Shown: piece by piece, positions 53,402-62,759 of the stretch
How positions within the stretch are numbered: the first letter of the stretch is position 1
How the letters are laid out: each line of letters starts with the position of its first letter
Assembly (NCBI RefSeq): GCF_001460635.1
Contig: NZ_LN907858.1
Coordinates: forward strand, 1,178,001-1,242,000
DNA from: Helicobacter typhlonius
Lineage (GTDB): Bacteria; Campylobacterota; Campylobacteria; Campylobacterales; Helicobacteraceae
Reading direction: 5' to 3'
Length of the DNA: 64,000 nucleotides
Program-made: the position numbers and the translations under genes
The notes under the pieces: model-generated
Database searches by the model: none
What the model was told of the DNA's origin: nothing
Seen by the model: only the letters and a program-made list of their open reading frames with translations

Positions 53402-54414
53402 TGAACTACATTGGCTCCAAATTTAAACTCTCTCACTTTTTGCAAACAAGCATAGAATCTACACTGCAAAAAGCTAGTGCAAAGCCTTTAAAGGATTCTA
53501 TCTTTTGTGATATGTTTGCAGGGAGCGCGGCAGTGGGGAGGCTCTTTAAAACACAAGTCAAGCAAATTATTAGCAATGATAGGGAGTATTATAGCTTTGT
53601 TTTGGCGCAAAATTATATCGGCAATCATCAAAAATTAACGCGTGTTAAAGAGTTGCTCGGTATTCTTAATGACACAACTCAAACGCCACCAAAAAAGGGT
53701 AAAATCTATACCCATTATGCGCTTGGCTCTGGGAGTGGGAGGCAGTATTTTAGCGATGAAAATGCACAAAAAATTGATGCTGTGCGTTCTAAGATTGCGC
53801 AATGGAAAAAAGAAAAGTTAATTGAGGACAAGGAATATTACTTTCTCCTTGCCTCCCTTTTAGAATCCGCCGACAAGGTTGCAAACACTGCTTCAGTGTA
53901 TGGAGCGTTTTTAAAGCACCTTAAGAAAAGTGCGCTCAAAGGTTTTATTCTAAATCCTGCAGAGTTTGAATGCAATGAAAATGAACATTTGGTATTTAAT
54001 GAGGACACAAATACACTTATTACTAAGATAGAGGGCGATATTCTTTACCTTGACCCGCCTTATAATGCGCGAGAGTATGGCGCGAATTATCATCTTTTAA
54101 ACACGATTGCCTTGTATGATGACTTTATCCCAAAGGGCAAAACAGGATTAAGAGAATATGCAAAATCGCCTTGGTGCAAAAAAGCAAAAGTCGCGAGCGA
54201 GCTAGAAAACCTCATCAAAAATGCGCATTTTGAGTGGATTTTTCTAAGCTATAATGATGAGGGATTGCTTGGTTTAGAGCAAATTCAAGCTATTTTTGAA
54301 AAATATGGCAAATACTCTTTTGCCACACAAAAACACCAGCGCTTCAAAGCGGATTCTAAACGAATCCAAAAGCAAGATTGCACTTTGGAATATTTGCATA
54401 TTTTGAGGAAGTAA
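53401..54414 (+). CDS. Dam-like (D12 class) N6-adenine DNA methyltransferase
   Basis: 337 residues. It starts MNYIGSKFKLSHFL (the family's NYxGxK AdoMet motif); motif I is CDMFAGSAAVGRLF and motif IV YLDPPYNAREYG, order I-IV = alpha class. It is longer than Dam (~280) with an inserted region around residues 80-180. It protects DNA from the coupled nuclease upstream. Recognition sequence unknown. Confidence 0.88.
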   Translation: MNYIGSKFKLSHFLQTSIESTLQKASAKPLKDSIFCDMFAGSAAVGRLFKTQVKQIISNDREYYSFVLAQNYIGNHQKLTRVKELLGILNDTTQTPPKKGKIYTHYALGSGSGRQYFSDENAQKIDAVRSKIAQWKKEKLIEDKEYYFLLASLLESADKVANTASVYGAFLKHLKKSALKGFILNPAEFECNENEHLVFNEDTNTLITKIEGDILYLDPPYNAREYGANYHLLNTIALYDDFIPKGKTGLREYAKSPWCKKAKVASELENLIKNAHFEWIFLSYNDEGLLGLEQIQAIFEKYGKYSFATQKHQRFKADSKRIQKQDCTLEYLHILRK

Positions 54415-54449
54415 AATTAACTTTTAGATTTATCTTTTATCCGCTAAAC

Positions 54450-54965
54450 CTACTTCCTTGCCTTGCCCTCTGCCTCCTTGATATAGCCCCCATATTCTGT
54501 ATCGCTTAAAAGCTCTAGCCAAGTAACATTCTTGCCATTTTTCTCGTGCGTAAGGGCGATATGCACGCCCTTTTCTTTCAAGCCTGCTCCGTGCCAATGC
54601 TCTACATCAGGCGGACAAAGCACCACATCACCAACCTTTGCGATTTGTGTAATACCTGCTTTTGTGCCCGTATAAATCGTGCCTTGTGTAACAATCAGCG
54701 TCTGTCCTGCGGGGTGAGTATGCCACGCTGTCCTAGCCTTTGGGCTAAAGGTAACCTCCCCACCCCCATAAGGGCGATAATCTCCGCTTTTAAAAAGTGT
54801 TTTGATACTCACTTCACCGCTAAAGATTTTAGAATCTCCTTTAAATCCTCCAAGACTGCCACTTTTAACCACTTCTTGTGTTTTTTGCATTTTTGCCTCC
54901 TTTGTATAAGCGATATTCACGCAACCTAAAGCTGTAACCAAAGCAATAGCAATGAGTTTTTGCAT
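54450..54965 (-). CDS. Secreted cupin-domain protein
   Basis: 171 residues with a Sec signal peptide (MQKLIAIALVTALGCVNIAY). One cupin barrel: metal motif TAWHTHPAGQTLIVTQG (two His, Gln/Glu) and second motif CPPDVEHWHGAG (His). It is related to the small cupins often found beside CMD and aldo/keto reductase genes in gut bacteria. It lies behind promoter copy E. Function may be binding or turnover of a small organic compound. Confidence 0.85.
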   Translation of the reverse strand: MQKLIAIALVTALGCVNIAYTKEAKMQKTQEVVKSGSLGGFKGDSKIFSGEVSIKTLFKSGDYRPYGGGEVTFSPKARTAWHTHPAGQTLIVTQGTIYTGTKAGITQIAKVGDVVLCPPDVEHWHGAGLKEKGVHIALTHEKNGKNVTWLELLSDTEYGGYIKEAEGKARK

Positions 54966-54998
54966 TTTTTCTCCTTATGATTTTAAAATACATTTGAC

Positions 54999-55029
54999 AT
55001 TATAAAGCCTGATACTTGGTGTTTGTCAA
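54999..55029 (-). promoter_or_regulatory. MerR-type promoter/operator, copy E (cupin)
   Basis: TTGACA, 19-bp spacer starting AACACCAAGTATC, TATAAT on the minus strand; 33 nt before the cupin ATG. Confidence 0.85.
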
Positions 55030-55171
55030 GGGTTTGGAGCAGAAAATTATTTTAAGATTCTATATTTTTTATCAAAGCTTGGATATGGGTTTGATACCAT
55101 TTGCTACCCCAAGTTCGCCATTATCAAGGAGCTGTTGGATTTGGGCAAAAGCTCGTTGTAGTTTGAAGATT

Positions 55172-56617
55172 TTAAGCTAAGACAGAAATAATAAGATGAC
55201 TGATTTCTTGTTGTTTTTGCTTGATTTGTTCATCAATAAAATTTTGATTATCAATTTGAGCTTTGATTTTTTGTGCTATGGCTTGTTGTTGCTCCAAAGA
55301 AATATTAAGAATATCAAAATTAGATATTTCATTTGCATATAACTCAACTTGATTGGTAGTGCCTGTATAGTCTCTCTCAATTTGATATGCCCCTAAAATA
55401 CTACGCAAGAAATAAACAAGAAAAAGTGGATTATATAGTTTTTCATTAATTGTTACAATGCTGATATGTGCATCAGCTAGCACTTCTTTCTCTTCGTCCT
55501 CCCATATATCTATTTTGCCTATGGAAACCTTCCCTGTAGAGGCGATGACAATATCATTTTTGTTAATTTTTGCATTTTGTTTTTGGGAGAAAAATTTTTT
55601 ATTTACAAATTCACAGCATTCTAAGTCAATAACACTATTCTTTAATTGCGCAGTTTTAACTACTGCAATTTCACCATTCTCATCATATTGTGGGTTTATG
55701 CCTCTCCTAATTTCTTTTGCAAGAATATCTTTAATTTTTATGGTATTTTGTGCGTGTAGGATATTTTCACATTGCTGACTTAATGGATTATGAAATCTAC
55801 AAGAAAATCTTAAATTTAAACTTTTATCAATATCTGAAAATTTAATTGCATATATTTGGACAAGCCTTATATTTGAGTTTTGTGTATTTGCACTCATTCC
55901 TTTGCCAAATGCTCTCCATAGATTTTCATCATAATTAAACTCTTCTGCAAAAGCTTCATTAATAATTTCTAAATGAAGCTTTTTACTCTTTTTGAGTTTT
56001 TGGATTTCTTGCTCTATAAATTCTATGTTTGAAACAAGCATATTTTCTTGTCGCAAGATAGAATCTACAAGCGTTTTAGGAAACTTAATATTTTTTAAAT
56101 CATCTGCTTTTAAGGTGGGGTAACCTTTGCCTTGTCGTGAAACTGCATTGATTAAATCAAAAAATACACTTCTTATGCAATAATAAAAAAGTTTGGGATT
56201 AATTTTTGGTTTGATTTGTATCATTGCCTTTGTGAAATATAATTCATCATCTGTGATTAACACATTTTTGTTTAAATATGGTCTTACTGAAGAGAGGAGA
56301 ATACTATTGATTTGTGGTTTAAAAATATCGCCTCTTTCAATTTTTGCAAAGTAGCTTTCATTTTCTTCGTTTTTATTGTCAAAACAAAGATGAACAGGAT
56401 AAACTTCTCCTTCTTTATTGATGTTGCTAATTTCAGCATATTTTAGTTCTTCTATTTCACTAAGATTGACATTATTTACAGCGGGAATACAAAATAAATC
56501 TTTATAACCATAATATTCTTGTTTTTGTGAAGCAAAAAATTTAATAAACGAAACATCAAATCTCAATGATTTTTCTTGTGCAATCTCACTTAATTTGACT
56601 TTATTTACTAATCCCAT
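55172..56617 (-). CDS. Specificity (S) subunit of a type I/IIB-like RM system
   Basis: 481 residues with two target-recognition half-domains (about 1-200 and 240-430), each followed by a conserved helix of HsdS type (NIEFIEQEIQKLKKSKKLH; SLEQQQAIAQKIKAQIDNQN). Two TRDs predict a bipartite recognition site. Its ATG lies inside the end of the upstream nuclease-methylase gene (ten-base overlap), so the two are co-translated. A phase-variable tract is not visible. Confidence 0.85.
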   Translation of the reverse strand: MGLVNKVKLSEIAQEKSLRFDVSFIKFFASQKQEYYGYKDLFCIPAVNNVNLSEIEELKYAEISNINKEGEVYPVHLCFDNKNEENESYFAKIERGDIFKPQINSILLSSVRPYLNKNVLITDDELYFTKAMIQIKPKINPKLFYYCIRSVFFDLINAVSRQGKGYPTLKADDLKNIKFPKTLVDSILRQENMLVSNIEFIEQEIQKLKKSKKLHLEIINEAFAEEFNYDENLWRAFGKGMSANTQNSNIRLVQIYAIKFSDIDKSLNLRFSCRFHNPLSQQCENILHAQNTIKIKDILAKEIRRGINPQYDENGEIAVVKTAQLKNSVIDLECCEFVNKKFFSQKQNAKINKNDIVIASTGKVSIGKIDIWEDEEKEVLADAHISIVTINEKLYNPLFLVYFLRSILGAYQIERDYTGTTNQVELYANEISNFDILNISLEQQQAIAQKIKAQIDNQNFIDEQIKQKQQEISHLIISVLA

Positions 56618-59316
56618 TGAATTTGCTTCCTTATGGAATCCAAAATTTTAATTTCTACATTTTTACGCAATAAAATATCATTACTCACCCATTGTTTCAT
56701 AATGCCATTTTTAAAGTAATGGATTAAGGTTTCATCCGTTCTATCAAAAAATTCTTCTTTGATTTTATTATTCTCATAATAAGTTTCTAGTATATTTAAT
56801 GCCTTTTCTTTTTGCTGCTCTAAATCTAATAATCTCTCCTGTAAAGATTGTAACTCTTCTTGTAGTCTTAAACATTTCTTTTCTTTAATATTGGAGGTTT
56901 TAGCTTCATTTGTAGATTTTAGTTTATCTATTTCTTGTTTAATATTTGCAAGGATTTCTTTATGTTTTTCAATCAATGGATTAAAATATTTTAAAATAGA
57001 TTCTTGATTTAGAGTATTTGGAGCATACTCTAAATCAAACAAATCATTGCTCGTAACTTTTTCACTTTTTATACCGCGTTTATAGCCTATATTTTGGGCT
57101 TCGCTCATAAAGATTTCATAATCTTGTTCTTTTGCCACTTCTCCAAAAACCCACCAAGCATTGCAAAATCCGAAAACCTCACTTATATCTTTATCAATAG
57201 AGCAAATCTCTTTTAATTCGTCTTGATAGCTTTCTATAATTTCTTTTACAGAAGTGTTACAATCTAAAGAGATTTTTAACATTCTTTGTAAAATTTTTAC
57301 TTCATCTTGAAATTTTAAACCTTTAAGGCTTGGCATTTTACTTCGCTCTTTATTATGCAAATAAACTTCTAAGAGGTTACTTACTCTCGTTTTTAGCATA
57401 TTCCATTCATTCACATACTTGTCCCATATTTGATTCCAAGTTTTAATTTCATCTCGTGTTTTCTTTTGCATAAAAAGCAGAGAGGTTTTTGTAGAAGTGT
57501 ATGGCTCAAAAGTAATTTGTGGCAAGCTTACTACTGCTTTGACTTTAAAATATTTGAAGATAAAAAGGCGGATATATTTATTTTCTGTTGTATCAAAAAC
57601 AGATTCTGGCAACACTACCCCTATGCGTCCATTTTCTTTTAAAAGTTGATACCATCGCTCTATAAAAAGATTTTCCGAATTTTTCTTTGTAGAAAATAAA
57701 AAACTTCTAGGTAAAAGCCTTTTTGTTTCATTATCAAGTTCCACACTAAAAGGAGGATTAGAAATAATACAATCAAAATTGCCATTAACTTCTCTTGCTT
57801 GAGTATCTTTATATAAAGTATCCTCAAAGGAGACATTTAAATGATTGGGGGCGGTATCTTTTGTATAGAATCTAAAGGGCAATAAGCCATCTTTGACAAA
57901 AATATTACTAGAGCCATCACCGTGTAATATCATATTTACTTTTGATGCTGTGCCTAAATCAAAATTAATCTCCGCTCCATAAAGATATTCTTTTGCCCAT
58001 TTATTTTCTTTTCTATCAGGCACAAAGAGCTCTTCAAACCTATCTTGCGTTTGATGATTATTGTTAAGTTTGTCAAATTGCTTATATTTTAGTTCTTTGG
58101 TAATAATTTTCATCACTTCAATAAGGTAAGTTGCACTCCCTGAACTCGGGTCTATGATATAAGGCAATTCTCTTGTGTTATTTAGTTTATCAATAGCAAG
58201 ATTATCAAGATTTAGAGCATAAATAATAAATTGTACTATTGGAGTTGGAGTAAAGAATTGCCCCTTTGTTTGTTTGAAACCATCTCTAGTAATGCTCTCA
58301 AAGAAATCCCCCATAATATCTTTGCCATTCAGGGAATTTCTACCCTCGTAAAAAGAATAACCCTCAAGCTTAGAAATACAATAGAGTAACTTATTAAGAG
58401 GAAATTTTTCTTCATTGATGATATGTGCTTTAGCAAGCTTGTTTTTATCTGTAATATTTAACTTTTCTTTCAAGGCTCGGCGATAAAGTGCATTAATACG
58501 CTCATAAAGATTGTTTGGATTTTCTGAATTTTTCCCAATTGAATAGATTTGAAAATCATATTCTTGCCCATTATTTTTTTCTGTTTCATCTTGAATCTTT
58601 GCTAAAATAATATTTACAAGAGAGTAAAAGATTTCACTATCTGTTGTCCCACCTCCACCCCAAAGGACATTATGTAAATTTTTGGCTAAAGATTCTAATT
58701 CTTTTTTACTTATTTTACTTTTTAAATCATATTTAGAATCTCCCTTGATAAAAGGTTGCTTTTTGGGCTCTCCATAACCTGCTGGAATTTCATTTGCACT
58801 ACTTACAAATCCTCCATTTTCCCAATCTTCATAATTTGGATATTTTTCATAATCAATAAAAATCAAATTATCTAGTATAATATTATTGTTTTCTTGTATG
58901 GTGTAATAAACAAGATATTTTGGCTTTGTTTTCTCTAATTTTGCAAGTTTATAAAGTTGCCCTTCTATATAAACTTTATCGCTCTCAAATTTATCTGGAG
59001 CTTTTAATTCTATGAATAAATAAGGTTTATTTTCTCTATCTCTCAAAATAATATCAATTCTTGGTTTATTTACTTTTGGTCTGCCGACTGAATATTCTTT
59101 TTCAATTTCAATAAATTCTGGTAAATAATTAAGTTCATTAATCAGCCTATCTACTAAGAAAGCTCTTACAATCTCTTCATCACCTGTAATTTTGCTAATA
59201 TTTCTATGAAGTTTGATTTTTTCATCATAGGCAATACTTCTATCTTTTATATTTAATGCTACAAATTTTTGTTTTCTTAAATTTAATTTTTGCTCTATCG
59301 ATTCCTGCCACTTCAC
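56608..59316 (-). CDS. Fused restriction nuclease-DNA methylase (BcgI-like RM subunit)
   Basis: 902 residues. Residues ~1-190 form an HsdR_N-type nuclease domain with KPRIDIILRDRENKPYLFIE then LKAP (PD-(D/E)XK). Residues ~290-640 are an HsdM-like gamma-class N6-adenine methylase: KGQFFTPTPIVQFI, DPSSGSATYLIEV (motif I) and ISNPPFSVELD (motif IV). The C-terminal ~250 residues contain a long coiled coil (residues ~790-860). There are no helicase motifs and no hsdR gene nearby. With the S subunit this matches type IIB enzymes such as BcgI, which cut on both sides of a split site. Confidence 0.8.
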   Translation of the reverse strand: MKWQESIEQKLNLRKQKFVALNIKDRSIAYDEKIKLHRNISKITGDEEIVRAFLVDRLINELNYLPEFIEIEKEYSVGRPKVNKPRIDIILRDRENKPYLFIELKAPDKFESDKVYIEGQLYKLAKLEKTKPKYLVYYTIQENNNIILDNLIFIDYEKYPNYEDWENGGFVSSANEIPAGYGEPKKQPFIKGDSKYDLKSKISKKELESLAKNLHNVLWGGGGTTDSEIFYSLVNIILAKIQDETEKNNGQEYDFQIYSIGKNSENPNNLYERINALYRRALKEKLNITDKNKLAKAHIINEEKFPLNKLLYCISKLEGYSFYEGRNSLNGKDIMGDFFESITRDGFKQTKGQFFTPTPIVQFIIYALNLDNLAIDKLNNTRELPYIIDPSSGSATYLIEVMKIITKELKYKQFDKLNNNHQTQDRFEELFVPDRKENKWAKEYLYGAEINFDLGTASKVNMILHGDGSSNIFVKDGLLPFRFYTKDTAPNHLNVSFEDTLYKDTQAREVNGNFDCIISNPPFSVELDNETKRLLPRSFLFSTKKNSENLFIERWYQLLKENGRIGVVLPESVFDTTENKYIRLFIFKYFKVKAVVSLPQITFEPYTSTKTSLLFMQKKTRDEIKTWNQIWDKYVNEWNMLKTRVSNLLEVYLHNKERSKMPSLKGLKFQDEVKILQRMLKISLDCNTSVKEIIESYQDELKEICSIDKDISEVFGFCNAWWVFGEVAKEQDYEIFMSEAQNIGYKRGIKSEKVTSNDLFDLEYAPNTLNQESILKYFNPLIEKHKEILANIKQEIDKLKSTNEAKTSNIKEKKCLRLQEELQSLQERLLDLEQQKEKALNILETYYENNKIKEEFFDRTDETLIHYFKNGIMKQWVSNDILLRKNVEIKILDSIRKQIQWD

Positions 59317-59492
59317 TATTTTGCCTTATAATATATCTTTGGAGGATTAAATTATATAATAAATTTAATTAATGTAGCCCTCCTAATAAGACTCATTGTT
59401 GTCCTAAATCAAATTACCCTTAACCAAATAGATTTGCATTGATTTTCGTGCCACCTAACTAATGCGCAGCTTTAAACCTACGCAATTTATCT

Positions 59493-59954
59493 TTACTCCC
59501 TGCTAGGATATTTTTCTATCGTGAGGATAAAATCTTGCTTTTGGGCTTTCAGGTGCGCGATAAAAGATTCTTTTTCTGCCTTTACTACGCCTAGCTTAAC
59601 CAAGCCCTTGTATGGGGGCTGCTTGGCATAAAAGATTCCGACATTACCCCAAGGGGCGAAATAGAAAAAATCGCCGCTTTGTGGGTCATATTCTCCGCGC
59701 TCTTGTGGGCTTAGGCTTTTATCAAGCTTAGCAATCTTTTCCTTGCCTACATAATCACTAAAGCTTAGGCGTAAAGGCAAGAGTGCGTAGAAATCCCTTG
59801 CAGCCGCATTATTTTCTAAAGTCAAAACAAAGCTTTTCCCTTGAAATTGCATTTGTATTTGCATTTGCTCCTCCAATTCCCCCCTTAAGTCTTTGCCTAA
59901 AGCGCATTGCGTTAGCAGCGCAAACAACAAACAAAGAAATGTATATTTGCGCAT
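59493..59954 (-). CDS. Secreted cyclophilin-like domain protein
   Basis: 153 residues with a Sec signal peptide (cleavage after QCALG). The remainder matches the small cyclophilin-like family: LENNAAARDFYALLPLRLSF, DYVGKEKIAKLDK, GDFFYFAPWGNVGIFY. Despite the fold, proline isomerase activity is not established for this family. It lies 16 nt after the hydrolase at 59971-61008 and is probably its co-transcribed partner under promoter copy F. Confidence 0.82.
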   Translation of the reverse strand: MRKYTFLCLLFALLTQCALGKDLRGELEEQMQIQMQFQGKSFVLTLENNAAARDFYALLPLRLSFSDYVGKEKIAKLDKSLSPQERGEYDPQSGDFFYFAPWGNVGIFYAKQPPYKGLVKLGVVKAEKESFIAHLKAQKQDFILTIEKYPSRE

Positions 59955-59970
59955 ATTGTTCCTTTGCGTC

Positions 59971-61008
59971 CTACTTCAAATTCGCACTAAAAAATGTAGC
60001 AATTTTATCAAAGGGAATCTTTTGCTCATTGTCATACAAATCCGTGTGATTGGCATCTTTGATAAGCAATAATTCTTTATTTTTGCCCTTAAGCTTTTTA
60101 TACGCGTCAGTGCTAAAATATTTGCTATGTGCCTTATCCCCGTGAATGATTAAAACCGCACTTGGTATCTCATCACTATATGCCAAAATAGGCGCATTGA
60201 TAAAGCCTAAAGACGAAGTGAGATTCCAATTCCCATTGGAGTTAATAGAGCGTGCGTGGAATCCACGAGGTGTTTTGTAATAGTCAAAATAATCTTTGAT
60301 AAATTGTGGCTCATCGCCTCTAAGCTTTTGAGGCAATCCATCGGCTTTGGCGTAAGTGCCGCTTTTGAAATCCTTTGTGCGCTGTGCATTGAGACTTTCT
60401 TTAAGCTTATAGCGTGCCTTTGCGTCCATTGAATCATTATAGCCATTGGCATTCACGCGACTCATATCATACATTGTAGAAGCCACGACTGCCTTAATGC
60501 GCGTATCCATTGCAGCGGCATTGAGTGCAAATCCGCCAAATCCGCAAATGCCCAAAATGCCGATTTTGTTAGAATCCACATTCGCATAATTGCTTAGAAA
60601 ATCTACCGCTACACTAAAATCCTCTGTATTTATATCGGGTGAGGCGACATTTCTAGGTTTGCCTCCGCTCTCTCCTGTATAGGAAGGGTCAAAGGCAAGA
60701 GTGATAAAGCCCTTTTGCGCTAAAGTTTGCGCATAGAATCCACTTGCTTGCTCTTTGACTGCGCCAAAAGGACCACTGATTGCGATTGCAGGGAGCTTTT
60801 GTGCTTTGCCTAGATTCTTAGATAGATACAAATCCCCCGCGAGTGTGATTCCATAACGATTCGTGAATTTTACCTTTTGGACTTTGACTTCATTGCTTTT
60901 TGCAAACACCTTATCCCATTTCTCTTGAGCCATTGCTCCACCTCCTATAAAAAATATTAGCATTATAAAAATGCGTGTGAAAGTTTGTGTGAATGTTGTG
61001 TGTGTCAT
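59971..61008 (-). CDS. Secreted alpha/beta hydrolase with Cys nucleophile elbow
   Basis: 345 residues with a signal peptide ending GGGAMAQ. The fold matches the hydrolase at 49691-50785: AIAISGPFGAVKEQASGFYA, AFDPSYTGESGGKPRNVASP, nucleophile elbow GILGICGFGGF (Cys in place of Ser), IIHGDKAHSKYFS (acid) and DANHTDLYD (His). CAAGGAG precedes the ATG. It belongs to the dienelactone-hydrolase-like superfamily; substrate unknown. It is first behind promoter copy F. Confidence 0.85.
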   Translation of the reverse strand: MTHTTFTQTFTRIFIMLIFFIGGGAMAQEKWDKVFAKSNEVKVQKVKFTNRYGITLAGDLYLSKNLGKAQKLPAIAISGPFGAVKEQASGFYAQTLAQKGFITLAFDPSYTGESGGKPRNVASPDINTEDFSVAVDFLSNYANVDSNKIGILGICGFGGFALNAAAMDTRIKAVVASTMYDMSRVNANGYNDSMDAKARYKLKESLNAQRTKDFKSGTYAKADGLPQKLRGDEPQFIKDYFDYYKTPRGFHARSINSNGNWNLTSSLGFINAPILAYSDEIPSAVLIIHGDKAHSKYFSTDAYKKLKGKNKELLLIKDANHTDLYDNEQKIPFDKIATFFSANLK

Positions 61009-61041
61009 TTGTTCTCCTTGTGATTTTAAAATACATTTGAC

Positions 61042-61072
61042 ATTATAAAGCCTGACACTTGGTGTTTGTCAA
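61042..61072 (-). promoter_or_regulatory. MerR-type promoter/operator, copy F (hydrolase-cyclophilin)
   Basis: TTGACA, 19-bp spacer starting AACACCAAGTGTC, TATAAT on the minus strand; 34 nt before the hydrolase ATG. The flanking 24 bases are shared with copy E. Confidence 0.88.
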
Positions 61073-61164
61073 GGGGTGGGAGAAAAAAAATGATAATTTT
61101 ATGTTAGAATACATTTAACTAGAGGCAATGAGAATAGAAAATTTTCAACTTACTGGTGAGAGTT

Positions 61165-61795
61165 ATGTCCAATAAAACCTTATTATACCTTTTATTAGTA
61201 TGGTGTTGTTTTATATTTAATGCTTGTGCAGCTACTGCTTACTACTCAACGGAATCAGATCTACAATTTGCATTCAATCGGCAAGAACCTCTCACTTTCT
61301 CTTTAGATTAATCTCCAACGATTGAGGATAAGAAATTTGGGTTATTGTTGAGAGAATTAATGGTTGAAAGTGGATTTAATATTGCTGGCTTTAATATAAA
61401 AGAACAACAAACTCCCTGTTCTGTGAATTTTCCATAAAAACTTCTTCCTCTAAATACACAGGAAGCTATACAACATATCGCACAAATACTACATATATAC
61501 CAAATCTCAGCAAGACAATTACCACCCTAACCCCTGTTACGAATGTTTATACAACTATATATTATAAAAAAATATAAACATAGGTATTTCTTGTTTAAAT
61601 AATAAAGGAGAAAGCACTCAAGTATGGTTTGGATTTGTAGATGCTGATACTGCATATTATGACAAATACAAAAGAAGATTATTAAAAAGCCTTATTGAAT
61701 TGATAGGTAAAGACTTTAAAGGAGAGTTAGAAATTAAGGATTCTCAAACCTCTTTGTTACTTATTTCAGATCTACAAATGACTTTTTTCAAATGA
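61165..61795 (+). pseudogene. Decayed lipoprotein gene
   Basis: ATG 61165 opens MSNKTLLYLLLVWCCFIFNA with a lipobox (FNAC). The same frame continues as recognisable coding sequence through in-frame stops near 61309, 61435 and 61528 (TIEDKKFGLLLRELMVESGF; LPLNTQEAIQHIAQILHIYQ), then a shifted frame reads NKGESTQVWFGFVDADTAYY and ends ...QMTFFK at 61793-61795. The middle resembles small STN/secretin-like repeats; the family is not certain. Three stops plus a frameshift make it a clear pseudogene. Confidence 0.6.
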
Positions 61796-61868
61796 TAATT
61801 TTGGTATATTAATGTAGAGATTTTGATTTCTAAACCAACCAGAGACTAGTATTGAAAAAGGAGAGAAA

Positions 61869-62660
61869 ATGAGCCTAGATTTATTCACAACACCCACATT
61901 TGAAGGTATAAGCCCTGCTTTCTACATGCTCTTTTTTGTGGCTTCTATTGTAGGCGGGCTTGTAGGCTCACTCTCTGGTGGAGCAGGAATGATAACGATG
62001 CCCTTGCTCCTTGTGAGTGGATTAAACCCTCTCCAAGCCTTAGCAACGAATAAACTTCAAGCTTGTGTCGGCTCATTTACGAGTGCAGTGCATTATTATC
62101 ATCAAGGCTTAGTTGATATGAAAGAATCCCGCGCAGTGATGATAGTCGCAATGCTCTTTGGAGCGTTGGGCGCGATTTTGGTGCAATTTGTAGAAGTCGC
62201 CTTGCTTTCCAAAATCTTGCCTTTTGTGATGATAGCAGTGGGTGCATATTTTTTGCTTTCTCCAAACATTAGCGAGGAGGATAGAGCGCAAAATCCTCAT
62301 AAAATCTTTTTGTTTGCTTCTATGGCAGGGGCGAGCTTATATGGAGGGCTTTTGGGCATTGGGATTGGCTCTTTTGTCTTAGCCTTGCTTGTGAGTATTG
62401 GCGGATATGGGCTTAGCAAGGCTTTAGCACATTCGCGTTGGGTAGTTTTTAGTATCAATATCGCCTCTACTTTGTTTTTTGTGCTTGGAGGCAATGTGCT
62501 ATGGGTTTTGGGCAGCATTATGTGTGTGGGACAAATCATTGGAGCGACTTTGGGAGCGCGCCTTGCAATAAAGCACGGAGCAAAGATTATCCGCCCGATT
62601 GTCATCTGTGTATGCTTCGCCCTCTCTGTGCAACTGCTTGTTAGGGAGTTTTTTAGATAA
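61869..62660 (+). CDS. TauE/SafE-family (sulfite exporter-like) permease
   Basis: 263 residues with about eight membrane helices. Family signature GGLVGSLSGGAGMITMPLLL at residues 33-52 and its second-half echo GGLLGIGIGSFVLALL; LQALATNKLQACVGS is also typical. TauE/SafE proteins are thought to move sulfite, sulfoacetate or related organic anions across the inner membrane. AAAGGAGAG precedes the ATG. It is on the plus strand between two MerR-box units and shows no box of its own. Confidence 0.88.
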   Translation: MSLDLFTTPTFEGISPAFYMLFFVASIVGGLVGSLSGGAGMITMPLLLVSGLNPLQALATNKLQACVGSFTSAVHYYHQGLVDMKESRAVMIVAMLFGALGAILVQFVEVALLSKILPFVMIAVGAYFLLSPNISEEDRAQNPHKIFLFASMAGASLYGGLLGIGIGSFVLALLVSIGGYGLSKALAHSRWVVFSINIASTLFFVLGGNVLWVLGSIMCVGQIIGATLGARLAIKHGAKIIRPIVICVCFALSVQLLVREFFR

Positions 62661-62759
62661 TCTAAAATTCTATTTTTCGTGTAACCTGTGAAGCCTTAAG
62701 GTAGATTTGCGTTTAAGATTTTTCTATCAAAGCCTTTTAAGTCTCTTTCTTCTTGCCTC

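Noticed and set aside
55071-55174. Minus-strand 34-codon stretch (LQRAFAQIQQLLDNGELG) after the S-subunit stop
   Set aside because: It looks protein-like but is too short, has no start, and no family could be named; perhaps a relic.
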